From Lentibacillus sp. JNUCC-1 (lineage in GTDB: Bacteria > Bacillota > Bacilli > Bacillales > Amphibacillaceae): DNA of 64,000 nt. The notes beneath the pieces are model-generated. The model did no database searches. It was not told the DNA's origin and saw only the letters and a program-made list of their open reading frames with translations. The stretch is from assembly GCF_009741735.1 (NCBI RefSeq), contig NZ_WHOH01000001.1:248001-312000 (forward strand), read 5' to 3'. Of the stretch, positions 18,235 through 26,298 are shown piece by piece. The position numbers were made by a program, and so were the translations under genes. Each line of letters begins with the position of its first letter. The first letter of the stretch is position 1.

Positions 18235-18414
18235 TTAGCGCTGTTTCCGACTCATGGAAGCAGCATTTTTCTGCCTGACAGCTTCTGTGTCTGTATTGCT
18301 GTATATATGCGTGCCTTTGCCCCCAGTTGTTCTGGCGATATAAGCTTTTGCTTGGTTATACGTCAAACCCGACGTTCGGGCCTGTTTTAAAACCTCATCT
18401 TCATCCATAGACAC
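18235..18414 (-). CDS. Small (59 aa) protein with gamma-type SASP-like tail
   Basis: A short gene of 59 codons plus stop. The start that fits is GTG at 18414: AAGGAGG lies seven bases before it, while the in-frame ATG at 18408 is 13 bases away. The sequence has a helical charged N-terminal half (MDEDEVLKQARTSGLTYNQA) and ends with YSNTDTEAVRQKNAASMSRK. That ending resembles the repeat unit of gamma-type small acid-soluble spore proteins (F/Y-A-S-x-T-D-x-x-x-V-K/R-Q-x-N). Assignment to a spore protein is tentative, since only that segment is similar. It converges with the methyltransferase gene, whose stop is 15 bases away. Confidence 0.6.
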   Translation of the reverse strand: MSMDEDEVLKQARTSGLTYNQAKAYIARTTGGKGTHIYSNTDTEAVRQKNAASMSRKQR

Positions 18415-18519
18415 CTAAACACCTCCTTCCTGTCACATATATCTTGTGTACACAAAAAAAGCCTATGTAAAAAAGCGCGCACCAAATAATGGCACGCACC
18501 AAGTAAAAGTTTTAAATCA

Positions 18520-19173
18520 TCACCATGCTGAAACTGTTGTGATTTTCCCTGTCAGTTCTTCCGCCATGGGGCTGTCATTTTCTTTTTGAAAAATAGCTTG
18601 TGCCTCTGTGTAATGCTCAAGAGCTTTGTCTTTGTTTTTTCCCTGGGCGGCGAGATCACCGAGGGCGTGATGAACTGAGGCGATGGTAACTGGGTCGTCC
18701 GAACGTTGCGCATGGTCGAGCGCTTCATCCAGCGCATTGCTCGCTTTCTCAAAATCCTCCATGAGAAAATAAACATACCCCTGTTCAAACAGGTTAATGG
18801 CAACGGAAAGATCATCTTCGACCATGCTGGACTGGTAAATCGACTGTTCATGGGCAAATTGTTCAAGCGCTTCTGCATAATGACCTCTTGTTTGTTCTAC
18901 CATACCAAGTTGATGGTGGACAATGGCTCGTCCGTTGGTATCGTTCTTGGTTTCTGCCAACTCTAAAAGTCTCATGTACAAATCCCATGCCTCATCGAAA
19001 TGTTCTTGAGCCATTTTTACGTAAGCAAGGCCATGCATGCTTTGGGCAAAGACATTCGACTTCTGATCATCTGCCTTATCGACGCATTGCAAAAACAACA
19101 CTTCAGCTTGGGTTAAATTTCCCTCGTTCAAGTAATTTAATGCTCTCTTCAGCTTATCTTCAAGCATGCTCAT
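18520..19173 (-). CDS. Tetratricopeptide repeat protein
   Basis: A 217-residue, acidic, all-helical protein with at least five TPR-like units, visible from the recurring A-x4-G/A-x2-Y/F spacing: LKRALNYLNEGNLTQAEVLF (residues 8-27), AQEHFDEAWDLYMRLLE, TRGHYAEALEQFAHEQSIY, FLMEDFEKASNALDEALDHA and GKNKDKALEHYTEAQAIFQK. TPRs mediate protein-protein contacts; the partner is unknown. The ATG at 19173 has AAAGGAG nine bases upstream. There is no transmembrane or DNA-binding part, so this is not a Rap/PlcR-type regulator as far as can be seen. It stands alone, divergent from the small helical protein gene. Confidence 0.8.
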   Translation of the reverse strand: MSMLEDKLKRALNYLNEGNLTQAEVLFLQCVDKADDQKSNVFAQSMHGLAYVKMAQEHFDEAWDLYMRLLELAETKNDTNGRAIVHHQLGMVEQTRGHYAEALEQFAHEQSIYQSSMVEDDLSVAINLFEQGYVYFLMEDFEKASNALDEALDHAQRSDDPVTIASVHHALGDLAAQGKNKDKALEHYTEAQAIFQKENDSPMAEELTGKITTVSAW

Positions 19174-19247
19174 ACAAATTAACTCCTTTACATAAAACCG
19201 TTCATGAATGGTGAAACTATACCTATTCTATTCCAGAGGTGATGAAG

Positions 19248-19523
19248 TTGTCTAATCAAAAACTGACAGAGCGCATCCAGCAAGCGCATGCACAAATTAA
19301 AGATACTGAAACAATGATCGGTGATGCCCAGGGTTCAGATACTTCTGTCTACGATCAAGCCATTGACGAACTCAACAAAGCTGAGGCGTCTTTGAAATCA
19401 ATCCAAAGCTCTGCCGGCAAGTCGGCTACTGAAAATCCTCAATTTCAACAGGCGTATGAACAGCTGCATAATTTAAGAGGAGACATTCAGGAATTAAATG
19501 AAAACAACCTCGGTCCATTATAA
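19248..19523 (+). CDS. Small helical protein (DUF2524/YtzC-like), TTG start
   Basis: A 91-residue, entirely polar and helical protein with heptad spacing (QKLTERIQQAHAQIKDTE; AIDELNKAEASLKSIQSSA; QQAYEQLHNLRGDIQELNEN), likely a two-helix coiled coil. It resembles short Bacillaceae proteins of the YtzC/DUF2524 kind, but I am not certain. Start choice: GTG at 19239 and ATG at 19242 touch the ribosome site AGAGG, whereas TTG at 19248 lies eight bases after it, so TTG is preferred. It is followed at once by a very strong bidirectional terminator. Confidence 0.65.
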   Translation: MSNQKLTERIQQAHAQIKDTETMIGDAQGSDTSVYDQAIDELNKAEASLKSIQSSAGKSATENPQFQQAYEQLHNLRGDIQELNENNLGPL

Positions 19524-19561
19524 TAAATCAACCCTCCGCATAATGCGGAGGGTTGATTTAT
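19523..19561. terminator. Bidirectional 18-bp hairpin terminator
   Basis: ATAAATCAACCCTCCGCA (19523-19540) pairs perfectly with TGCGGAGGGTTGATTTAT (19544-19561) around TAA. It starts at the last base of the plus-strand stop codon and lies 16 bases from the stop of the convergent HesB-like gene, so it probably ends both. Confidence 0.9.
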
Positions 19562-19576
19562 ATCTGACAGGATCAA

Positions 19577-19870
19577 TCATTTTTCATGGAAGTAATAATT
19601 CACTTCATCTTCTTCGCGAACCACTTCCATATCATATTGATCCAGAAACCAGGCATCTGCTTCATTGAAATAAAATAAAATGCCGGACTTCTTATCCTTA
19701 ATGCTAAGATCCTCTCCAGCTTCATCTATCCCTACACCGAGAAAGTAGTTCGGATGAGCTGTTGGGATCCCACCATATATCTTCAGGAAAAAGTGGACAT
19801 GATCCCCTTTTTCCAAATCCATTTCTTCAATAAACCACTGGGCTGCTTCGTCATGAACGTTCAACTTCAC
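19577..19870 (-). CDS. HesB/YneR-like protein
   Basis: A 97-residue protein of the HesB/YadR/YfhF group (B. subtilis YneR). The pattern VHDEAAQWFIEEMDLEKGD, then FLKIYGGIPTAHPNYFLGVG and LFYFNEADAWFLDQYDMEVV is the IscA/HesB fold. The Cys residues that bind iron-sulphur clusters in true IscA proteins are absent, so it is a non-cluster relative of unknown role. The upstream GTG at 19879 abuts GGAGA. The second GTG at 19870 lies ten bases after GGAG and is the better start. Confidence 0.75.
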   Translation of the reverse strand: MKLNVHDEAAQWFIEEMDLEKGDHVHFFLKIYGGIPTAHPNYFLGVGIDEAGEDLSIKDKKSGILFYFNEADAWFLDQYDMEVVREEDEVNYYFHEK

Positions 19871-19994
19871 TTTAATCACTCTCCGCTTATAATGAGCTTA
19901 TTTTTTTACTATCTCTATTATAAACATTCTCTTTCCTAACTTAAATCAAACATCAGGCGTTAAATCAACAAAAACTTGACAAAACAAAAGTGGT

Positions 19995-21545
19995 TTAATC
20001 TTTAAACTTAGGCTTTGGCCCTGTACGCTTCCAGATCAACCGCTGGTCAAGCGCCATTTTTCTTGCAATCCTAGGCGCAAGCCAAATAGGCGGAAGTAAA
20101 AACAGAGAAACGGGTACAGCTGTAATGACGATGGTATTTTGGATAGACGTAATACTGTCCTCGCCTATGGACATAATCATCACTGCTGTCACACCGAAAA
20201 TAACAGCCCAGAACACTCGCAGCCATCTCATAGGGCTATCACTGCCGGTTAATGTCGCGGCAACTGTATAAGACATGGTATCAGCCGTCGTTGCTACAAA
20301 TATAATCGAGACGATCAGAAAACCAAGTCCAATCCAAGTTCCCAACGGCAGCTGGTCTGAAATGGCCATAACCGCAGCAGGCATACCACCTTCTGTTAAA
20401 GCTGTCGACACAGACCCTGGTTTGTCCATTTCGAAAAACACACCAGTACCCCCAACAACCGAGAACCAGAAATTACTAATAAGCGGAGCTACAATAGATA
20501 CGGCAATAATAAGCTCCCGAATGGTCCGGCCTCTGGAAATACGACTGATGAAGACAATTAACATCGGGGCATAGCCTATAAACCAACCCCAGAAAAATAT
20601 CGTCCATGAGCCAAGCCAGGCATCATCTCCACGGAACAGTGCCATGGAAAAGAAATGATCGAGCTGATATCCCAAGCCTCCGACAAATGTGTCCGTAATA
20701 AAGATGGTCGGTCCTATAATCAATACCAAAACAGCAAGAAATATAGTGAACCCAACGTTATACCGGCTCAGAGTGAGAATTCCGCGATCAACACCTGTTG
20801 CGGCAGAAATAGCTGCAATTGCAGTTAAGACTAAGATAACAATGATGCTTGTAGTCAACCCCTGGGGCACACCGTATAGATGATTTAGACCGTATGAAAT
20901 TTGTAAGCCAAGAAATCCAAGTGGTCCAAGTGTACCTGCTACAGTGGATAGTATAGAAAACACATCAACTGTAGAACCCAAAACGCTTTTATGGTATATT
21001 TTCTCTCCAAAAATCGGATATAACAGCCCTCTCGGTTTAAGAGGATACCCTTTTGTATAATGCACGTACATCATGACAATTGTGGCAAGCGTGCCCAAAA
21101 TGGCCCAAGCCAAGAAACCCCAGTGAAGGAAAGCTTGAGCAAATGAACGATTCACATGGTTCAGTTCCCCTTCACCGAACAGAGGCGGTGCTGTCATAAA
21201 ATGATACAATGGTTCAGATGCTGCCCAGAATACACCACCACTTGCGAGAAGCGTAACCAGGATCATGGCAATCCAACGGAAATAGCTGTATTTGGGTTTC
21301 GCCTGATTCCCAAGACGCACCCGCCCAAACTTCGATAATGCTAAATAAAGGCCAATAATGAAGTTGGCAAGGAGAAGCAGTTGCCAGTACCCGCCGAATA
21401 ATGTCGTTGTCCAGCCAAATAGTGTACTGATGCCTGCCCCGACCATATCACTGCTTATTAACGATAATAAAATAAATGCGATTAAAAATCCGCCACTTAC
21501 ATAGAATACGGTCCAATCCGTACCTTTAAAACGATTCTTCTGCAC
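19995..21545 (-). CDS. BCCT-family osmolyte transporter
   Basis: A 516-residue protein with 12 predicted helices of the betaine/choline/carnitine transporter family. The C-terminal half of the family signature is clear: FISRISRGRTIREL (about residues 330-343). The preceding helix reads WTIFFWGWFIGYAPM where glycine-betaine carriers usually have FYWAWWISWSPF, so most Trp residues of the aromatic substrate box are replaced. The substrate may therefore be a different zwitterion. The likely role is uptake of compatible solutes across the plasma membrane under salt stress. GTG start with AGGAG eight bases upstream. An ISL3 element ends 98 bases upstream and is read in the same direction. Confidence 0.9.
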   Translation of the reverse strand: MQKNRFKGTDWTVFYVSGGFLIAFILLSLISSDMVGAGISTLFGWTTTLFGGYWQLLLLANFIIGLYLALSKFGRVRLGNQAKPKYSYFRWIAMILVTLLASGGVFWAASEPLYHFMTAPPLFGEGELNHVNRSFAQAFLHWGFLAWAILGTLATIVMMYVHYTKGYPLKPRGLLYPIFGEKIYHKSVLGSTVDVFSILSTVAGTLGPLGFLGLQISYGLNHLYGVPQGLTTSIIVILVLTAIAAISAATGVDRGILTLSRYNVGFTIFLAVLVLIIGPTIFITDTFVGGLGYQLDHFFSMALFRGDDAWLGSWTIFFWGWFIGYAPMLIVFISRISRGRTIRELIIAVSIVAPLISNFWFSVVGGTGVFFEMDKPGSVSTALTEGGMPAAVMAISDQLPLGTWIGLGFLIVSIIFVATTADTMSYTVAATLTGSDSPMRWLRVFWAVIFGVTAVMIMSIGEDSITSIQNTIVITAVPVSLFLLPPIWLAPRIARKMALDQRLIWKRTGPKPKFKD

Positions 21546-21643
21546 ACTTTCACTCCTAAGAATTCTTTTTTATTAATTTGCCCGCTAACTAAAGTTACAT
21601 ACCCGTTCAATACATCTTATAATCGTATATTTTAAAATTAAAA

Positions 21644-23030
21644 GGTTCTAAGTCAAATGTTGGGGTGGGCACTTAAATGCCCACTCCTATTTATGCTATT
21701 CGAGTATTAATATGCTTATATTGGTGATGCAATAAAATTCTCATACGGAATCGGTCGAACCGTTGAAACCCAAAAGCATTGCGCTTAATGACCTTGGTCT
21801 GATTGTTTAGGCCTTCGATATACCCGTTGTTAAGATCAAAGGCGAAACTGTTCATGATTTCCTTTTGCCAGTTTTGAAGAGTTTCAATTGCTTTACGGAA
21901 CTCCTCAACTCCAGAACGCCTAACTAGGTTATAAAATTCGTATAAGCGATCTTTGATCACCTTAAGGTGATCAGCCCCCATCGTTTTCGCTTCTTCAAAC
22001 CAATGCCGATAGGCTTCCTTCAGCTCATATGCCTGTCTTAAATAATCTGATTGATTTAAGTAATAATCCAAATACCAACGCTGTTTAGAAGTTAAATCCT
22101 TCGGCTTTTTGTGGAAGGCATGTTTCATGCGTTTACACTTTTTCCTGTCATAATCTATAAATTCCTTTTGAACCTTAATTCTCACACGTTCAAGCGCCCA
22201 ATGGATATAACGACAAAAATGAAACCTATCTGCAATCACAATTGGCCCTCCTAAAGCTTGGTCAACAGCCGCTTTAAACGATTGGCTCATATCCATTACG
22301 ACTTTATTTACCTTCTGTCCATGCTTTTTTAAATAAGTCTTTAAGGTGTCTTTTTTACGATCAGGTAAAATATCAATGGTTCTTCTGTTAATTGGATCTG
22401 CAATAATGGTCTGATATTTTTCCCCACCTGCATCCCCTTTGTATTCATCAATAGCGATGGTATCCGGCAACTCTTTCGTTTCATCCAACATACCTGATGC
22501 TATGTCGTCGAATCGCCTCATTACTGTTGTAGGAGATGTCCCCATTCGCGCAGCGACATCCTTAAAGTTCTTTCCATGAACCACCTCAAGGCCCATTGCC
22601 TGCTTAAACTCAACTGATTGCCGTTGATAACGCTCAACGAGGGTGTTGTCTTCAGGAAAGCCTTTTTTACGGCAATCAGAGTGTATGCATTTATACCGCC
22701 GCTTACGGTAAAAAATGTTAGTATGTCTCGTGAACATCTTGGTATGCTTAATTTTTTGTTTGCGATAGTCATGAACTTTATTTGTCCACCTTTGGCACTC
22801 AGGACAGCGATGCGGCCGTATTTTAAGCTCCACATGGATATGAACATAATCTTCAAATTTAAGGAATTTGGTTATCACAAACTCTTCAAAACCTGGTAAA
22901 TACATGTTAGAATTCAATTACACGCAGCTCCTTTTTTGGTTTGTTTGGTCTAAACAAAGTTTAACAAAAATAGGAGTTTGCGTGTTTTTTCATGTGAAAT
23001 TTTTTAAACCCCAACATATATTGTAGAGCC
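21644..23030 (-). mobile_element. ISL3-family insertion sequence, copy 2 (1387 bp)
   Basis: It has the same termini as copy 1 (GGTTCTAAGTCAAATGTTGG at 21644; inverted GGCTCTACAATATATGTTGG at 23030). Perfect 8-bp duplications AATTAAAA flank it at 21636-21643 and 23031-23038. It is inserted between the BCCT gene promoter region and the terminator of the SurA-like lipoprotein gene. Together with copy 1 it shows a preference for A/T-only octamers. Confidence 0.95.
21691..22917 (-). CDS. ISL3-family transposase
   Basis: A 408-residue transposase, full length, with zinc-finger Cys pairs near residues 35-80 and the DDE residues in IAIDEYKG, VIADRFHF and NNGYIEGLNN. The TTG start at 22917 follows AAGGAG by ten bases. 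The GTG six bases further up is followed by an in-frame stop, which fixes the start for both copies. Scattered substitutions against copy 1 (for example CQRWTNKVHDYRKQ versus CHRWTNKVHDYGKQ) show that the two elements diverged before or after separate acquisitions. No frameshift is visible. Confidence 0.93.
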   Translation of the reverse strand: MNSNMYLPGFEEFVITKFLKFEDYVHIHVELKIRPHRCPECQRWTNKVHDYRKQKIKHTKMFTRHTNIFYRKRRYKCIHSDCRKKGFPEDNTLVERYQRQSVEFKQAMGLEVVHGKNFKDVAARMGTSPTTVMRRFDDIASGMLDETKELPDTIAIDEYKGDAGGEKYQTIIADPINRRTIDILPDRKKDTLKTYLKKHGQKVNKVVMDMSQSFKAAVDQALGGPIVIADRFHFCRYIHWALERVRIKVQKEFIDYDRKKCKRMKHAFHKKPKDLTSKQRWYLDYYLNQSDYLRQAYELKEAYRHWFEEAKTMGADHLKVIKDRLYEFYNLVRRSGVEEFRKAIETLQNWQKEIMNSFAFDLNNGYIEGLNNQTKVIKRNAFGFQRFDRFRMRILLHHQYKHINTRIA

Positions 23031-23041
23031 AATTAAAATAG

Positions 23042-23070
23042 AAAGAACAGGGCACATAACCCTGTTCTTT
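23042..23070 (-). terminator. Hairpin terminator of the SurA-like lipoprotein gene
   Basis: AAAGAACAGGG (23042-23052) pairs with CCCTGTTCTTT (23060-23070). On the minus strand the stem is followed by TCTATTTTAATT. It lies 32 bases past the stop at 23102 and directly beside the target duplication of ISL3 copy 2. Confidence 0.8.
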
Positions 23071-23101
23071 GAGTTTGTATAGATGTTCATACTGTGGTCA
23101 T

Positions 23102-23890
23102 TTATGATAAATGATTTTTCACATCGCCTTTTTCACGAAGCTGATCAATTAGCTTCTGGTATGCTTCCTGTTCATTTTGACCGTATAATTTTTCTTTAAG
23201 TTGGGGTTTAATATCTTCAAAAGAAGGTATTTCAGGAGCATCTTCCCCATCTTCTTCCCCTTGACTATTCAGAACTTCTTGTTGCTTTTTCATACCCTCA
23301 TATGCTTCTTTCACTTCTTCTTCCGTCGGTTCCAAGTTGCCTGATTCTTTAGCAAGCAATTGATCCACTTTTGCTTGAGTAGCAACTTCTGACATGAATT
23401 CTTCCTTGTCGATTTCCTGACTTTCAAGGCCTTCCATAAGTTGTTCTTTTGACTCGAAACCGTTTCTTTCTATGATTGAATTCAAAGTATCTTCAATCGC
23501 TTCATCTGTCGCTTCCAGGCCTCTGTTTTCAGCTTCCTGAATAACAAGACGCTGACCAATCAATCCCTCAGCAACTTGGCTCTTTAACTGCTCCTGATCT
23601 AGCTCTTGGCCGGACATCTGAGCCTGAGCTGCAGCACTCTGAAATTGGCTTGTATATAAGGACTCAAACTCGCCCTTTGAAATTTCTTCACCGTTAACTT
23701 CAGCAACGACGTCTGGAATATTTTCAAGATCGGGTTCAGGCATCTCCTGTGAAGGTTCTGCCGTTTTTTCTTCACCGCCATCTTTTGATTCATTTCCTTT
23801 ATCAGAATCGTTCCCGTCTCCGCCACATGCACTTAGCAGTACAACAAGACTTGCGAACAATACAAACAACAACTTCTTTTTCATACTCAA
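23102..23890 (-). CDS. SurA_N-domain lipoprotein
   Basis: A 262-residue secreted lipoprotein. The signal peptide is KKKLLFVLFASLVVLLSACG with a lipobox ending at Cys 22 (LSAC), followed by a 35-residue acidic Asp/Glu/Ser linker. The SurA-type N-terminal chaperone domain is at about residues 55-190 (VAEVNGEEISKGEFESLYTS; LIGQRLVIQEAENRGLEATD). The C-terminal part is helical and there is no parvulin prolyl-isomerase domain, unlike PrsA. It is probably a membrane-anchored folding factor or chaperone on the outer face. The TTG at 23890 has GGGG nine bases upstream; the ATG two codons later is also possible. Confidence 0.85.
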   Translation of the reverse strand: MSMKKKLLFVLFASLVVLLSACGGDGNDSDKGNESKDGGEEKTAEPSQEMPEPDLENIPDVVAEVNGEEISKGEFESLYTSQFQSAAAQAQMSGQELDQEQLKSQVAEGLIGQRLVIQEAENRGLEATDEAIEDTLNSIIERNGFESKEQLMEGLESQEIDKEEFMSEVATQAKVDQLLAKESGNLEPTEEEVKEAYEGMKKQQEVLNSQGEEDGEDAPEIPSFEDIKPQLKEKLYGQNEQEAYQKLIDQLREKGDVKNHLS

Positions 23891-24039
23891 ATAGTCGTTC
23901 CCCTTTCAAATTTACATCGCTGGTCATTGTAACATATTCTTACAGTTCGTACCAGAAACAAATGCTTTTGTTTAATCCATCTGATATGATACATAATAAT
24001 TCATACGTTGTCAGTTTATGCGATTACAAATGGGGTGAC

Positions 24040-24864
24040 ATGTTGAAACAAAAACAGACTGAGTTCAGAAAAACAATTTTAACACTTATGGACACAGAAA
24101 TTTATTGTGAATATACCTTGAACGGCAAGCCGCCTCTCATATTAATTCACGGTTTTGTAGCCTCCAGTTATACATTTAACCCTATCATGCCACTATTGGC
24201 ACAGGACTTTTCCGTTATTGCGATAGACTTGCCAGGATTTGGCAGAAGTGAAAAATCAAAACATTTCACTTATTCATATGAAAACTACGCCAAACTTATT
24301 TCAGAGTGCCTTGACTATTTTCATTTTGACAAAATAACGCTAGTAGGGCATTCCATGGGGGGACAAATAGCATTATATACCGCCAGACTCATCCCGAAAA
24401 AAATTGAGAAGCTCGTTCTTATCAGTTGCTCAGCCTATCTAGGGCCTTCTCCCAAAAGAATGATGATCGCTTCTCATTTACCATTCTTTCATTTGTTCGC
24501 TAAATACATTGTACAAAAAAATGGCGTAAAGGACACGCTGAAAAATGTCCTTTACGATCAAAAACTTGTTACGGAGGAATTGGTCCAAGAATATGGACGA
24601 CCATTAGAAGAGAAAGACTTTTATAAAGGCCTTGTCCGGTTTTTACGGGAACGGGAGGGTGATTTAAGCAGCGAAGAGCTAAAAAAGATTAACCATCAGG
24701 CATTATTAATCTGGGGTGAAGCAGACAAAGTTGTCCCGCTTAAAGCCGGTAAGAAACTCGCTACGGATTTGCCCAATGCGACGTTGAAAACATATCCAAA
24801 AACAGGGCACCTGATCACCGAAGAACGGCCGCTTGATATCTATCACCAGATCAAAAACTGGTGA
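24040..24864 (+). CDS. Alpha/beta hydrolase
   Basis: A 274-residue single-domain hydrolase. The oxyanion motif is HGFVASS (about residue 36), VIAIDLPGFGRSEKS follows, and the nucleophile elbow is GHSMGG (Ser near residue 104). The acid is in WGEADKVVPL and the catalytic His in KTGHLITEERP near the C-terminus. The cap domain lies between about residues 125 and 215. Substrate unknown; close families include carboxylesterases, lipases and 2-hydroxymuconic semialdehyde hydrolase-like enzymes. The frame is open far upstream, but GGGGTG just before the ATG at 24040 and the lipoprotein gene on the other strand set the start. It converges with the next gene, with a 25-base gap. Confidence 0.85.
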   Translation: MLKQKQTEFRKTILTLMDTEIYCEYTLNGKPPLILIHGFVASSYTFNPIMPLLAQDFSVIAIDLPGFGRSEKSKHFTYSYENYAKLISECLDYFHFDKITLVGHSMGGQIALYTARLIPKKIEKLVLISCSAYLGPSPKRMMIASHLPFFHLFAKYIVQKNGVKDTLKNVLYDQKLVTEELVQEYGRPLEEKDFYKGLVRFLREREGDLSSEELKKINHQALLIWGEADKVVPLKAGKKLATDLPNATLKTYPKTGHLITEERPLDIYHQIKNW

Positions 24865-24889
24865 CGAAACTCAAAGCATTCTTTTAAAT

Positions 24890-25420
24890 TTAATATTCCA
24901 GCTGTTTCAAATAAAGCAGAAGTTCCTGTTCACTAAGAGGCCTAATGGTATATTTACGTACTTTACTCTCTATATCTTTCTTTTGTTTGGTATCTTCATC
25001 ATAAAGATTAAATATCCTGTAAAACGCATCGCCGAAGAAACGAATAAAACCACCTGAGCCAAGATCCATACCCATCTGTTCTGTGTCTGACAAAGGCTGC
25101 TGATATGTTTCTTTAAAAATGTCTTTAAATTCACCACGAATAATAATATGCGGTTCTTTCTCTTCTAGAGCGGATAAGAGATCAGGAGCATCATAAACGA
25201 TTTTATACCCTTCCTCTCGCTCCAGATTTTTAAGATCAAGTTGAACCATTTTAGGTGTTTTACCAACTGTTTCAGCAATCGCTCTGACGGCTTCAGCAGG
25301 AATATAGCTGGGTCTGTCCGGATCAGCCAGTTCAAGTAAATCTCGGCTAATACCCGTCTCAGCAACTACATGATCACGTCTTTTTTTGTTTCTCAGAAGA
25401 TAAATTTCCAGTAAATCCAA
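24890..25420 (-). CDS. Uncharacterised protein with N-terminal HTH-like region
   Basis: A 176-residue protein that I do not recognise. Residues 1-68 look like a small helical DNA-binding-type domain (DHVVAETGISRDLLELADPD then AVRAIAETVGKTPKMVQLDL), with a pattern like Xre-type helix-turn-helix proteins. The rest is mixed, with a hydrophobic segment GSGGFIRFFGDAFYRIFNLY around residue 120 and a basic tail. There is no catalytic motif. The TTG at 25420 has AAAGGAG nine bases upstream. It is convergent with the alpha/beta hydrolase gene, and repeat copy 3 begins 140 bases upstream. Confidence 0.65.
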   Translation of the reverse strand: MDLLEIYLLRNKKRRDHVVAETGISRDLLELADPDRPSYIPAEAVRAIAETVGKTPKMVQLDLKNLEREEGYKIVYDAPDLLSALEEKEPHIIIRGEFKDIFKETYQQPLSDTEQMGMDLGSGGFIRFFGDAFYRIFNLYDEDTKQKKDIESKVRKYTIRPLSEQELLLYLKQLEY

Positions 25421-25559
25421 TTGTGTGATCTCCTTTCTTTACTCTTGATTTATTCAATGCGTTCTATATTCCTTACGATGTAGATGTATATAAGTTTCAA
25501 CAACTTAAAAAAGTCCTTTTTTCCAAATTTTTTACATTTATACCGCTTAACGAATAGTA

Positions 25560-26073
25560 GACACAAACTTCGAACCAGAGAAAACTTTATAAACCTACAT
25601 AAAAGTTCTCGGGGAAGTTTTAAGTTACGACTTATATGGCAATTTCATGTGATTTTCCGATATATGAGTTAAAAACGCCGATATACACTTCAAAAATTCC
25701 GATATCGCATGCAAAATTTCCGATATATCCAAATTGAACCATATATGTTTGTTAGAGTATCGTGATTTCCGCTGCGGGAAGTCGCTTTATGTTATTAAGT
25801 GGCTTGGACGGTTTTACTCACATAAGAGTTAGAGAATAACCTCTCATATCTAGCTCGGGGAAAACGCGGAGACTCCTGCGGGATGCAAAGCCTCGGTGAG
25901 ACCCCGGAGGTCGGCATAGGGGAAGGAAGGCTAAAACCGCGACGTCCTGTCGCAACGCCTTCATGACCCACGTCCTGTGGGCCCGAGGCTCAGCAGCGCC
26001 CGCTGGACGCGGAGTGTTTTCCCCGAGCGGTTGCCAACGGCAGTCCTAAGTTAGTTCGCAGTTTACTTATACT
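25560..26073. repeat. Composite palindromic repeat, copy 3
   Basis: The ends are GACACAAACTTCGAAC (25560) and GTTCGCAGTTTACTTATACT (about 26054-26073). It carries the TTCCGATAT cluster (25656-25730), only the first few bases of arm 1 (CGTGATTTCCGCTGCGGGAA, about 25761), the spacer, and arm 2 (about 25856-26030) interrupted by a 70-base module (25916-25985) containing GCGACGTCCTGTCGC and CCCACGTCCTGTGGG. Arm 1 is therefore collapsed. No gene is seen in 25421-26161. Confidence 0.85.
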
Positions 26074-26108
26074 GTGTTTTGACAAATAGTGACTTTTTAT
26101 ATGAAAAC

Positions 26109-26153
26109 AACAAAAAAACCGGACTCTGTTTACATTACAGAATCCGGTTCTTT
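26109..26153 (-). terminator. Terminator of tRNA-Val
   Basis: On the minus strand AACCGGATTCTG pairs with CAGAGTCCGGTT (one mismatch), and the stem is followed by a run of T. It lies just downstream of the tRNA. Confidence 0.8.
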
Positions 26154-26161
26154 TTGTGTAG

Positions 26162-26234
26162 TGATTCCGATTGGGCTCGAACCAACGACCTCTACCCTGT
26201 CAAGGTAGCGCTCTCCCAGCTGAGCTACGGAATC
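26162..26234 (-). tRNA. tRNA-Val (anticodon GAC)
   Basis: A 73-nt cloverleaf: acceptor GATTCCG paired with CGGAATC (26228-26234 and 26163-26169 on the plus strand) plus discriminator A. The D arm is GCTCAGCTGGGAGAGC, the anticodon stem CTACC/GGTAG encloses loop TTGACAG (anticodon GAC), and the T arm has GTTCGAG. CCA is not encoded. It is a single gene with its own promoter and terminator. Confidence 0.97.
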
Positions 26235-26269
26235 TTGAAGATGGTGTTGTGTCTCTATCGACAAATAAT

Positions 26270-26298
26270 AGTATATGTAATTTCTTTCATGAAGTCAA
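26270..26298 (-). promoter_or_regulatory. Sigma-A promoter of tRNA-Val
   Basis: On the minus strand TTGACT (26293-26298), a 17-base spacer and TATACT (26270-26275) lie about 36 bases upstream of the tRNA 5' end. This is a near-consensus stable-RNA promoter. Confidence 0.85.

Noticed and set aside
23749..24039. N-terminal extension of the alpha/beta hydrolase
   Set aside because: The extension is antisense to the lipoprotein signal-peptide region and is compositionally random; the ribosome site before 24040 defines the real start.
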